Below, piece by piece: positions 56,435 through 64,000 of a stretch of 64,000 bases of DNA. This DNA comes from Bacteroidales bacterium (GTDB lineage Bacteria; Bacteroidota; Bacteroidia; Bacteroidales; Muribaculaceae). Where the stretch lies: assembly GCA_014800245.1 (NCBI GenBank), contig JAAVGM010000006.1, positions 45,803-109,802 of the forward strand. The letters run 5' to 3'. Made by a program: the position numbers and the translations under genes. Below the pieces are notes generated by a model. It saw only the letters and a list, made by a program, of their open reading frames with translations. It searched no databases and was not told the DNA's origin. The stretch's first letter is position 1; each line of letters opens with the position of its first letter.

Positions 56435-56875
56435 TTATCGTTTTTTACCTTTCTTTTGATGCATCTCGTGGAGTTTCTGATGAAACAGCTTTTCTGCCTC
56501 CTTCATCTTGAATATCTCCTTATTGGAGAGGAAAGCGGCAAATTTGCTATCATACCTTCTATCTATTTCTGCTTCCTGCTCCTTCAAGCGGTTGATTTGA
56601 GCATAATCAGCGTCGGTAGCCACTCCCTTTTTCACCTTTGCATTGAGATCGTGAAGTTTTTCCCGAATCTCCAGACGCTCATCACTAAGCTGATTATATA
56701 TTTCAAAAAACTGCTTGCGATTTTCGTCCTGAAGATTCATCTCCTGAGCAATGAATTTCATTTTATATTCTCTGAACTCCTTTCGCTGCTCCGGTGTGAT
56801 TTTTCCTCTCTCCTGAGCCGATAAAGGGATCACAGCTAAGATTGCAAGAACCAGAATAAGGTATATTTTTTTCAT
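56435..56875 (-). CDS. Spy/CpxP-like periplasmic protein
   Basis: 146 residues: signal peptide (MKKIYLILVLAILAVIPLSA), then an all-helical, highly charged body with KITPEQRKEFREYKMKF and FEIYNQLSDERLEIREKL, resembling the LTxxQ helical hairpins of Spy and CpxP. These are small ATP-independent envelope chaperones or stress sensors. Similarity is by pattern only. Lies 11 bases in front of the macroglobulin gene. Confidence 0.7.
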   Translation of the reverse strand: MKKIYLILVLAILAVIPLSAQERGKITPEQRKEFREYKMKFIAQEMNLQDENRKQFFEIYNQLSDERLEIREKLHDLNAKVKKGVATDADYAQINRLKEQEAEIDRRYDSKFAAFLSNKEIFKMKEAEKLFHQKLHEMHQKKGKKR

Positions 56876-56884
56876 TTTTCAGTA

Positions 56885-57322
56885 TTAATTTAGTTTCATA
56901 TTCCTATAAGCGGGTTTTAGAGTGAGTCCCAAATCCTTCTCAAGCTGATTCATATTGTCGTATGCCCCTATCATTGCATCATAATCCTCATCTGAAGATG
57001 AATATATCTCATCTCCGTAAAGGTCATAATCCGGATCGGAAGCCATCAACATGGCAATATGTTCGGGAGGATTATCAAGATTCATTACAGCATTCTGTGA
57101 AGTGGTGTAAAACACTTTCATCATCAGCCATATCCCTGCAAACATTGCAGCAAGATATAAATAGGGTTTAACCCGCTGCCACACACTCAATGGAGCTGCC
57201 TCAGCCGGCATCTTATATTCAGGAAGCTTCTCAGAAATCTCAGCACGGAAAGATTCAAAATAACCCTCCGGCACGCTCCAGCCGGGATCCTTGCCGAATC
57301 TATTTATTAATCTATCTTCCAT
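56885..57322 (-). CDS. Single-pass membrane protein, probable anti-sigma factor
   Basis: 145 residues: cytoplasmic N-terminus with PGWSVPEGYFESFRAEISEK (the VPEGYF pattern is common in Bacteroidota proteins next to ECF sigma factors), one membrane helix (LYLAAMFAGIWLMMKVFY) near residue 80, and an acidic periplasmic end (YDLYGDEIYSSSDEDYDAMI). Position after the sigma gene supports an anti-sigma role. The gap to the sigma gene is 191 bases, large for an operon, but I see no promoter box there. Confidence 0.72.
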   Translation of the reverse strand: MEDRLINRFGKDPGWSVPEGYFESFRAEISEKLPEYKMPAEAAPLSVWQRVKPYLYLAAMFAGIWLMMKVFYTTSQNAVMNLDNPPEHIAMLMASDPDYDLYGDEIYSSSDEDYDAMIGAYDNMNQLEKDLGLTLKPAYRNMKLN

Positions 57323-57513
57323 TATACTCTCTCTTATATTTAATTTCTATTGAGGTTATGACCCTTAACTCGCCGCAAGGTTTAATGAATTTTTTCAAAA
57401 AATCTCCTTATTTTTTTATTTTTCAATCAAAATCTGGGAATTTATATTCTTCCGCGAATCTTTTCTCTTAAATTTTCTTGAGCCAAGTCAGGGTCGGAAA
57501 TTATTTATTAAGC

Positions 57514-58077
57514 TCAGATCTCCTCTTTGTCGAGATATTGGGTCACCTTTTTTACAGCGTGATGATACGATGCTTTGAGCGCACCGACAGATGTGCCTAA
57601 GATTTCAGACATATCCTCATATTTCATCTCATCGTAATATCGCATATTGAACACCAGTCTCTGTTTTTCAGGAAGAGTCAGAATGGCCGCCTGCAACTTT
57701 TTCTGCGCATCATCTCCATTGAAATATTCATCCGCTTCCAAGGAATTCAGAAGGAATGAATCCTCGCCTTCGGCCGAAACATTATTTCTATTGCGTTCTT
57801 TATTAAGGAAATTGATGGTTTCGTTCACAGCTATCTTATAGAGCCATGTAGAAAGCTTGGCATCTCCACGAAAATTATGAAGATTATTCCAGGCCTTCAT
57901 GAAGCAGTTTTGCAGAAGGTCGTTGGCATCATCATGGCTCATCACCATCTTGCGTATCTGCCAATACACCTGCTCGCCGTAGGTGCGCATAAGAGTGTCG
58001 AACGCAGCTTTAGCTGTCCGCGGCGACTGGAGATCCTTCACCAGTTGCTTCTCATCTATGGGGGGTGCGTAACTCAT
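57514..58077 (-). CDS. RNA polymerase sigma-70 factor, ECF type
   Basis: 187 residues. Region 2: HDDANDLLQNCFMKAWNNLH and LSTWLYKIAVNETINFLNKE; region 4: LTLPEKQRLVFNMRYYDEMK, then YEDMSEILGTSVGALKASYH. Typical of Bacteroidota ECF factors that control envelope functions. It probably drives its own operon, including the anti-sigma, Spy-like and macroglobulin genes, but no target promoter can be defined here. Confidence 0.95.
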   Translation of the reverse strand: MSYAPPIDEKQLVKDLQSPRTAKAAFDTLMRTYGEQVYWQIRKMVMSHDDANDLLQNCFMKAWNNLHNFRGDAKLSTWLYKIAVNETINFLNKERNRNNVSAEGEDSFLLNSLEADEYFNGDDAQKKLQAAILTLPEKQRLVFNMRYYDEMKYEDMSEILGTSVGALKASYHHAVKKVTQYLDKEEI

Positions 58078-58175
58078 TGGCGTTTATTATAGTTCATTAA
58101 GTGAAAATTGGATGTAGCTGTTATAATTCAATGATTAGCTACCTATGCAAAAAACATCATCTTCTTTGCAATATA

Positions 58176-58183
58176 CAAATTTA
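58176..58183 (-). promoter_or_regulatory. Possible -7 box for the sigma factor operon
   Basis: TAAATTTG on the minus strand fits TAnnTTTG, about 100 bases before the sigma start codon. No -33 element is visible; the terminator of dnaJ adjoins it. Confidence 0.35.
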
Positions 58184-58186
58184 ATA

Positions 58187-58216
58187 AAAAAGTCGGGAGC
58201 ATTCTCCCGACTTTTT
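58187..58216 (-). terminator. Terminator of grpE-dnaJ
   Basis: Perfect 13-bp stem (58187-58199 with 58204-58216), 4-base loop, T-run on the minus strand, 38 bases after dnaJ. Confidence 0.9.
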
Positions 58217-58254
58217 CAACTTTTTGTTTTTTTAACTATATTCCTTTTCTATAT

Positions 58255-59466
58255 TCACACGCCGCGGTTCTCTTTATTGAAGATATGACGCAAGCGAGAG
58301 AAGATTCTCTGGGATGTGGATTTATCCGGCACCACGTTCGGATTATCCTTCAAGCTCTCAATAGCAGCTTTCTCAGTGTCGTTAAGGTTTTCTGGCATAT
58401 AGACCATCACATTCACCAAGAGATCGCCCTTGGCAGTGCTCTGGAATTTCGGAAGGCCCTTGCCACGCAGACGCAACACCTTTCCGGGTTGTGTTCCGGG
58501 GGCAATCTTCACCTTAGCTTTACCTTCCACCATCGGCACCTCCGCCGAACCGCCAAGCACGGCTGTCGGAATATCAAGCATAAGGTTATAGATTATATCG
58601 TCTCCCTCACGAATCAAATCAGGATCTTTTTCTTCCTGTATCTTGATGAGAAGGTCGCCGTTGACGCCGCCATGACGAGGCGCATTACCCTGACCTCTCA
58701 TAGTGAGCACCATTCCGTCTTCCACGCCTGCAGGGATGTGGAATTCCACAATCTCCTCTTTCTTCTCTACGCCTGTGCCGCCGCAATATGTGCAAGGCTC
58801 GGAAATAATTTTTCCTTCCCCGTTACATTCGGGGCAGACAGTGGTGCTTCGCATAGCGCCCATGAAAGTCTGCTGAACAGTCTCTACATAGCCCGACCCA
58901 TGACAGCGCGGACAGGTCTTGAAAGCTGTGCCATCTTTTGCTCCTGTGCCGTTGCAATGAGAACAAGCCACCATCTTTGGAATCTTCAGCTTCTTGGTCA
59001 CGCCGTTCATTATATCCTTAAGCGTTACCTTCACTGTGATTCGAAGGTCGGTACCCTTATTCACATGTTGACGCGGACGCGCGCTGCCTCCGCCGCCGAA
59101 ATGGCTGCTGAAACCACCTCCACCCATATCGCCGAATATATCGCCGAAATGAGCGAAGATATCTTCCATCGACATGCCGCCACCATAGCTGCCACCATAG
59201 CCGCCGCCTCCGCCACCAAAGCTCTGACCCATATTATGACCAAACTGATCGTAACGGGCACGCTTATCGGCATCGCTCAGCACATCGTAAGCCTCGGCTG
59301 CCTCCTTGAATTTCTCCTCGGCCGCCTTCTTCTCATCTTCCGAAGCCTGAGCATACTTGTCGGGATGAAATTTTATGGCCATCTTTCGATAAGCCTTTTT
59401 TATTTCGTCTGCTGTAGCGTTCTTCCCAACACCAAGCACTTCATAGTAATCTCTTTTATCTGCCAT
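58255..59466 (-). CDS. dnaJ: Chaperone DnaJ (Hsp40)
   Basis: 403 residues; co-chaperone that delivers clients to DnaK and stimulates its ATPase. J domain with HPD in [11 protein letters not shown], Gly-rich linker around 75-130, four zinc repeats ([32 protein letters not shown]), then the C-terminal client-binding domain. Follows grpE by 47 bases; dnaK is not in the window. Confidence 0.97.
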   Translation of the reverse strand: MADKRDYYEVLGVGKNATADEIKKAYRKMAIKFHPDKYAQASEDEKKAAEEKFKEAAEAYDVLSDADKRARYDQFGHNMGQSFGGGGGGYGGSYGGGMSMEDIFAHFGDIFGDMGGGGFSSHFGGGGSARPRQHVNKGTDLRITVKVTLKDIMNGVTKKLKIPKMVACSHCNGTGAKDGTAFKTCPRCHGSGYVETVQQTFMGAMRSTTVCPECNGEGKIISEPCTYCGGTGVEKKEEIVEFHIPAGVEDGMVLTMRGQGNAPRHGGVNGDLLIKIQEEKDPDLIREGDDIIYNLMLDIPTAVLGGSAEVPMVEGKAKVKIAPGTQPGKVLRLRGKGLPKFQSTAKGDLLVNVMVYMPENLNDTEKAAIESLKDNPNVVPDKSTSQRIFSRLRHIFNKENRGV

Positions 59467-59513
59467 AACTTTGCATTTATTAGCCTCCTTCTGTCAGACT
59501 CGTTGCCGGCTCA

Positions 59514-60158
59514 TTACTGTCCGACCACTACCTTTGCATGGCGGAGAACCTTGTCGTTTATAGTGTAGCCCTTCTCTACCGTGTCGATAATCTTGCCTTT
59601 CATATCCTCATCAGGCACAGGCACGGCAGTGATGGCTTCATGTTTGTCGGCATCAAATACCTTATCTTCGGGATCCATCTCCTTCACACCGTTCTGCTCC
59701 ATATATTTCTTGAGCTTTTTATAAATAAGCTCCATCCCTTCGCGGATAGCAGAAGCGTCTTCGCTCCCTTCAGAAGCCTTGAGTGCCCGCTCGAAATCAT
59801 CCACGATGGGAAGCAGACCTTTGAATGCGGATTCCCCTGCATTGCGGATAAGCTCCGACTTCTCTTTGAGTGTACGTTTCCGGAAATTATCAAATTCTGC
59901 CATCAGGAAAAGATATTCCTTCTTCTCCTTGGCCAAATCTTTTTCAAGCTGTGCCACCTTATCCTCGGCATCTACAGCGCCTTCGGCTACAACTTCCTCT
60001 GCCACCTGATCCTCCGCGGGAGTGGCATTCACATCATCCACTACAACAGCCTCCGGCGACTGCTGCTCCTTATCTTTATTCTGATTATCTTCCATAGTCT
60101 TTTTATATTTATTCCAGGGGCGGCGGAAAAAGCCGTTTCCTGTCTTTTTCTTTCCCAT
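59514..60158 (-). CDS. grpE: Nucleotide exchange factor GrpE
   Basis: 214 residues; releases ADP from DnaK. A long N-terminal coiled coil (VAQLEKDLAKEKKEYLFLMA, then EFDNFRKRTLKEK) leads to a beta-wing ending YTINDKVLRHAKVVV. The first residues (MGKKKTGNGFFRRPWNKYKK) are basic and unlike the usual acidic start; ATG 60095 (MEDNQNKDKEQQ) is an alternative that removes them and gives 193 aa, closer to the family. The DNA of this extra part can form a GAAAAAG/CTTTTTC hairpin, so it could be leader RNA rather than coding. Confidence 0.93.
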   Translation of the reverse strand: MGKKKTGNGFFRRPWNKYKKTMEDNQNKDKEQQSPEAVVVDDVNATPAEDQVAEEVVAEGAVDAEDKVAQLEKDLAKEKKEYLFLMAEFDNFRKRTLKEKSELIRNAGESAFKGLLPIVDDFERALKASEGSEDASAIREGMELIYKKLKKYMEQNGVKEMDPEDKVFDADKHEAITAVPVPDEDMKGKIIDTVEKGYTINDKVLRHAKVVVGQ

Positions 60159-60280
60159 TTCTATATCAAATTCTCTGCCAAAAAATGTTAATTCCGCCGA
60201 ATTGGAATAAATAATCTCGTCTTTTCTCCCTCAATATTCCCTCAATATGGATTTCCGAAGGTTTCCAGTCCGGTCGGATG

Positions 60281-61198
60281 CTACATTTTTAACAAATAAC
60301 ATCCCTCTATGGTTGCATCCTCCCGGAAATTGGACAAGGCTTCCGCTCCGCTTTTCTCCGACGGGAAAATGCCATATACGCTGCTTCCGCTCCCGCTCAT
60401 TGAGGAATAGAGAGCGCCAAGTGAATAGAGCTTTCCCTTTATCTCTCCGATTTCAGGAAAACGAGGGATTATGGAGTCTTCGAAATCATTCTTTATATGA
60501 TTGCGCCATTCCTCTATCGGCAATCGCGAGATCTCGCGCAAATCAAATTCTCCGGGCTTTGGGATTACGCCGGCAAATGCCTCTTTGGTGGAGATATACA
60601 CTGAGGGCTTCACCACCACAAGCCACATCCCTGTTAAATCAAGCTCGATCGGAACCAGCTTCTCCCCCACTCCCTCGGCATAGGCTGCCCGATTGAGAAT
60701 GAAGAAGGGACAATCTGCTCCTAAGGATAAGGCCATATCCAAAAGGATGACTTCTTCTATCTTATTCTCGGGATATCTTGAATTATATTCATCGGCAAGA
60801 AGACGAAGCACAAATGAAGCATCCGCACTTCCTCCTCCCATCCCGGCTCCATCGGGCAGATGTTTTTCCAATTGAAGATTCATGCCGGAAAAATCTGCAC
60901 CGGTGGCCTGACAAAATCGACAGGCTGCCTTATATATCAGATTTTTCTCTAATGGACAATCCACTCTTCGGCCGGTCAACTGAAATTGCGGAAGCAGCCT
61001 TTCTATCTCTTCTCCCTCTTTTACACCCTTGAAATTGCCTGTCAGTTCGAGCAGGTCGCAAAAGCTCTCAGGGTTCTGAGCCGAGCCTGCATACTTCCCG
61101 ACAGGGTAAAAAACGGTTTGCAGATCGTGATATCCGTCTTCCCGTTTTCTCACAATCTGCAATCCAAGATTTATCTTTGCATTTACAAAATTTATCAT
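60281..61198 (-). CDS. ispE: 4-diphosphocytidyl-2-C-methyl-D-erythritol kinase
   Basis: 305 residues; GHMP kinase of the MEP isoprenoid pathway, phosphorylating CDP-methylerythritol with ATP. Start ININLGL-like (NAKINLGLQIVRKREDGYHD), ATP loop LPDGAGMGGGSADASFVL, and the third motif SSMSGSGSSVYGIF. Slightly long; an extra 15-residue loop near 35-70. Last gene of a run that starts with the S9 peptidase and DUF1460 genes (gap 56 bases). Confidence 0.95.
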   Translation of the reverse strand: MINFVNAKINLGLQIVRKREDGYHDLQTVFYPVGKYAGSAQNPESFCDLLELTGNFKGVKEGEEIERLLPQFQLTGRRVDCPLEKNLIYKAACRFCQATGADFSGMNLQLEKHLPDGAGMGGGSADASFVLRLLADEYNSRYPENKIEEVILLDMALSLGADCPFFILNRAAYAEGVGEKLVPIELDLTGMWLVVVKPSVYISTKEAFAGVIPKPGEFDLREISRLPIEEWRNHIKNDFEDSIIPRFPEIGEIKGKLYSLGALYSSMSGSGSSVYGIFPSEKSGAEALSNFREDATIEGCYLLKM

Positions 61199-61254
61199 AT
61201 CAAGAAATCTCTATCTCTTTTGAAATTCTCAACCTGATTCCAACCTCTGAAATA

Positions 61255-62130
61255 TTATTTCACCAATCTGAGCCAACGCCAGCCATACACACGCTTGGCA
61301 TTTCGCTTTATGTAGCGGTCGAGGGTCTCCTTCTCTTCCACCACAGTGTTTGTTTCGTAGGAAGGGTGTATGAAATGGAAACCATCATCGCGTTTCTTCA
61401 CAAAACCGATTTCCAAGGCGTCGGTATTATTTTCGGGAGTGAGAAGCACTATGATGTCGCCGTCGCGCATATCTTCAAGGATATCTTTCCCTGCGGCTTG
61501 TTCGCGTTTAAGATGAGGCACTTTATGTGTGCGGAATCCCATCTCCACCATCTTCTGGTCTTCGAATGTTGCTGAATCTTTAAGAGCTTTATATTTATCT
61601 CTGTTTCGTGTCACCTTTTCGAGCGATTTGGTGCGGAAAGCATCTGAATAATATTCAGTGAGCTCTTTCACATTGTTTCTTGCCTTGTTGTCAACCACCC
61701 AATCGGATAAATATAACATCCTGGTGGGGAATCCCTTGTCTTCTCCGCGACGGAAAGAGATATTCTCCAATTCACTTGCATATTCTTTTATCCTCTTATG
61801 CCCGGGAGATGTGGAGAGACGAGCAATGGCAGTCACCTCGTTAAGAAACGACATATCATCGAAGGCATCAGTGCGGATGCATAGAGATCCTATGGAATCC
61901 TCCATCGTCACTTCCTCTCTCGGCATCCCGATAAAGGATTCGGCTATAACGGATGTCAATTCCCCGGGATCGCCTCCGGGGTTGAAGTTTTCTCTCACCA
62001 ATCTCATCACCGTCACAGTGTCATTTTCACAGTGGATGCGAAAATCCTCCCCTTTCGCCGAAGAAGCGAAAAGGAGAAGAAATGCCGGCAACAAGATAAG
62101 GGAGTCTATTTTTCTAAATCTTATTCTCAT
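61255..62130 (-). CDS. DUF1460 protein with substituted active site
   Basis: 291 residues, signal peptide (ILLPAFLLLFASSAKGEDF). The fold is recognisable as DUF1460, a Bacteroidota amidase-like NlpC/P60-type cysteine-peptidase family: IRTDAFDDMSFLNEVTAIAR, FRRGEDKGFPTRMLYLSDWV, DGDIIVLLTPENNTDALEIG and YIKRNAKRVYGWRWLRL line up with conserved blocks. But the Cys expected after the first Asp (fDC-T-f-E) is Asp92, the His expected in vsHvG is Glu240, and the SRLHY His is Leu. So it is probably not an active peptidase; a peptidoglycan-binding or regulatory role is possible. It follows the S9 peptidase gene by 37 bases. Confidence 0.78.
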   Translation of the reverse strand: MRIRFRKIDSLILLPAFLLLFASSAKGEDFRIHCENDTVTVMRLVRENFNPGGDPGELTSVIAESFIGMPREEVTMEDSIGSLCIRTDAFDDMSFLNEVTAIARLSTSPGHKRIKEYASELENISFRRGEDKGFPTRMLYLSDWVVDNKARNNVKELTEYYSDAFRTKSLEKVTRNRDKYKALKDSATFEDQKMVEMGFRTHKVPHLKREQAAGKDILEDMRDGDIIVLLTPENNTDALEIGFVKKRDDGFHFIHPSYETNTVVEEKETLDRYIKRNAKRVYGWRWLRLVK

Positions 62131-62167
62131 TTCAATTCATTTATTCAGTTTGTCGAAGCTGATGCAG

Positions 62168-64000
62168 TCAATATCCTGATTCCTGACCCTTTCTTTCCAT
62201 TGGCACCCCCTCTTTCATCCATTTGGGCATGGGGTCACCTTTGAGGTAATGGTCGAAGAATTGCTGGAGACGCACCGTGATATCCTTGCGGTTCTTACGC
62301 TGACGGATATTATGAGCCTCGCCGTTGTATTGCAGCATCCACACCGGTTTCTGCAATCTTCGTAGAGCCATGAAGTATTCTATACCCTGATACCAAGGCA
62401 CAGCTCCGTCGCCGTCGTTGTGCATGATAAGAAGCGGAGTCTCCACCCTGTCGGCATGGAACACGGGAGAGTTGTAGATATAAAGTTCGGGCGCTTCCCA
62501 TAGATTGCGACCGATACGGCTCTGCCCCACCTCATATTGTGCCTGACGGGAATCCCCGGATTCCCATCGTATCCCTCCGAAGGCCGATGTCATATTTGAT
62601 ACGGGAGCCCCGGATCCGGCACATGCAAACATATTTGTACGTGTGATCAGATAGGCTGTCTGATAGCCTCCCCAGCTCTGACCGTCGATTCCGATGCGGT
62701 CTTTGTCGATCCAGGGATAGCGACGGCACATCTCTTCCACTCCGGAGCATACATAGTTGTAGCAGCTTTCGCCGGGGATGCCGGGAGTGTAATGAATATC
62801 GGGCACAAAGATCACATATCCTCTGCTCACATAGAAGGGATAGTTCACCCAGCTCCATGAGGGTTCCATTGTGTAATGGCGATATAGATCTTCTGATCCT
62901 GTTTCATAGAAAACTGAAAGCATCGGATATTTCTTATTGGGGTCTATATCATCGGGCACATAAAGCACTCCTTCAGATTCCTTCCCGTCGTAGGCTGTCC
63001 ACTTCACTAATCGTGCCGTTCCCCAACGGTAATCTTTCATCTGCGGATTGGCATCCGAAAGCTGACGCGCATTGAGGAATTGAATGCCTCGGCTCACCCA
63101 TATATCGGGGGATGTTGAGAAGTTGGCTTTCTGCCAGCTATACACAGGGGCATCCTTCGCTTTCTTCACCTGCGTGTAGGAATATTCATTAAGCATATCC
63201 ACAGCGGGCTTCCCCCCTTTGGGAGAATATTTCAATGTGGCGAGTCCGTTATATTTGTCTGTATAGTCGAACACGTCGAGAAGCATCACGTTGCCGGGAG
63301 TGACATAGCGGATATCCTTGTCGGTGTTGTGGTAGCGGAAACGGAGATTTCTTTTTCTTCCTTCTCCTCCTGTGATGCAGACAGGCTCGCGCACCCCTTC
63401 GGGATCCAGAGCCCAGATATCATATTTATCATATACCAACACCTCTTTGTCGCCTTCGCTCCAGAAAGGATCGCCGAAGGGGTAAGGGGGCGACGGATGA
63501 TCATCGGATTCATCCCAAACGGGGACATTAAGATTCTCGGTGATATTGCGCACTTCCCCTGTGGAAAGGTTAGCGGTGAAGTAATGCTTGCCGTAAAACC
63601 AAACCGCGTATTTATCGCCCGGAGATACAGATCCGTCGTCGAAATAGCATTTTGCAATCTCTTTTAAAGCCCCATTCTTAAGATTCTTCACCTTAAGGTC
63701 GGCATTTGCAAAATAGGTCCATTGCTGAGATATTTTCTCTTCCGTGGGGTCGATAATCACGGCATAGTCGCCGTCCCATCGATCCGGCTCGAGCACAGTG
63801 GAAAGAGGATTATCGTCAACGAGCATCGAAGATCCCGAGGCAAGATCTATCACTACGGGGAAATTGCGTTCGATTGTCTGTTGAAGACCATCTTTTTCCT
63901 GGGGAGGAGTATAGGGTGCATCCCAACGCCAGATATCCAGCTCGGCTGTCTCGAAATCATATCTTGTGGTGTCGTCGGGCGCTATTACTCTCCCCACTCC
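62168..64000 (-). CDS. S9 family serine peptidase (prolyl oligopeptidase type), partial
   Basis: The visible 610 or so residues are open to the window edge; the gene's true start is beyond 64000. The C-terminal half is the alpha/beta hydrolase: nucleophile motif GIDGQSWGGYQTAY, Asp in MHNDGDGAVPWYQG and His in GEAHNIRQRKNRKD. The N-terminal part is a beta-propeller rich in WD-like strands (KYAVWFYGKHYFTANLSTGE). Of the POP/DPP IV-type exported enzymes that cut short peptides in the periplasm; a signal peptide would be in the missing part. Confidence 0.9.
   Translation of the reverse strand, partial: GVGRVIAPDDTTRYDFETAELDIWRWDAPYTPPQEKDGLQQTIERNFPVVIDLASGSSMLVDDNPLSTVLEPDRWDGDYAVIIDPTEEKISQQWTYFANADLKVKNLKNGALKEIAKCYFDDGSVSPGDKYAVWFYGKHYFTANLSTGEVRNITENLNVPVWDESDDHPSPPYPFGDPFWSEGDKEVLVYDKYDIWALDPEGVREPVCITGGEGRKRNLRFRYHNTDKDIRYVTPGNVMLLDVFDYTDKYNGLATLKYSPKGGKPAVDMLNEYSYTQVKKAKDAPVYSWQKANFSTSPDIWVSRGIQFLNARQLSDANPQMKDYRWGTARLVKWTAYDGKESEGVLYVPDDIDPNKKYPMLSVFYETGSEDLYRHYTMEPSWSWVNYPFYVSRGYVIFVPDIHYTPGIPGESCYNYVCSGVEEMCRRYPWIDKDRIGIDGQSWGGYQTAYLITRTNMFACAGSGAPVSNMTSAFGGIRWESGDSRQAQYEVGQSRIGRNLWEAPELYIYNSPVFHADRVETPLLIMHNDGDGAVPWYQGIEYFMALRRLQKPVWMLQYNGEAHNIRQRKNRKDITVRLQQFFDHYLKGDPMPKWMKEGVPMERKGQESGY

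Noticed and set aside
58285..59568. 427-codon open frame on the plus strand, opposite dnaJ
   Set aside because: The product is His/Ser/Thr-rich with no domain, as expected from the reverse complement of the Gly- and Lys-rich dnaJ.
60219..60248. Tandem CCCTCAATATT repeat between ispE and grpE
   Set aside because: Only two 10-11 bp copies in AT-rich DNA, with no link to a promoter element; probably chance.

Overview
The window looks like chromosomal DNA of a gut-type member of the order Bacteroidales. A Muribaculaceae-like (S24-7) or Bacteroides-related genome is my best guess, but family level is inference. The evidence is the repeated Bacteroidota promoter signature (TTG or TTTG, 19-21 bases, then TAnnTTTG), a complex I operon without nuoE, nuoF and nuoG, a very short ATP synthase epsilon subunit, a DUF349 protein, a DUF6249 protein, a 29-residue AURKAIP1/COX24-type ribosomal peptide, a TonB-dependent receptor and a GH57/GT4/debranching-enzyme glycogen cluster. 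I see no phage, insertion sequence, CRISPR array or tRNA. The content is mostly core metabolism and housekeeping.

Layout. 1-1263: end of cydA and all of cydB (cytochrome bd oxidase). 1324-3948: a chromate-transporter half-gene pair and folC. 4074-6254 (minus strand): HU, a bS22/mS38-like peptide and RNase G. 6455-7647 (minus): a DJ-1 family protein and a YigZ family protein. 7827-8822: an ApbE-type flavin transferase lipoprotein. 8844-9023: a micro-ORF behind a very good promoter. 9170-13490 (minus): Sel1 protein, SerB and an outer-membrane patatin. 13607-16774 (minus): a small conserved protein, a cyclophilin and a DUF349 protein. 16957-22094 (plus): a cytidylate-kinase-like protein, an HdeD-like membrane protein, RNase P RNA (rnpB) with its own promoter and terminator, a YihY family protein and an AAA-ATPase/PD-(D/E)XK protein. 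22124-23426 (minus): DUF6249 protein, ECF sigma factor and a small membrane protein. 23593-28325 (minus): glycogen operon.

28650-46092 (minus) is the main feature. A single run of 18 genes reads nuoA-B-CD-H, then the complete F1Fo ATP synthase set atpD-C-B-E-F-H-A-G, then nuoI-J-K-L-M-N. The ATP synthase operon is nested between nuoH and nuoI, so the proton-pumping and proton-using machines appear to be made from one transcript. A consensus promoter lies in front of nuoA and a strong terminator after nuoN. I see no promoter consensus at the two nuo/atp junctions, but there are two stable hairpins inside the atp part. They could set subunit ratios.

46274-49512 (minus): a TonB-dependent receptor followed by a lipoprotein. 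49635-50549: ribonuclease Z, divergent from the receptor. 50579-50642: a cluster of ATCATGAT palindromes. 50712-58077 (minus): an ECF sigma factor, a membrane protein that is probably its regulator, a Spy-like periplasmic protein and a giant alpha-2-macroglobulin-like protein without a thioester motif. 58255-60158 (minus): grpE-dnaJ. 60281-64000 (minus): an S9 peptidase (cut by the window edge), a DUF1460 protein whose catalytic Cys and His positions are both replaced, and ispE.
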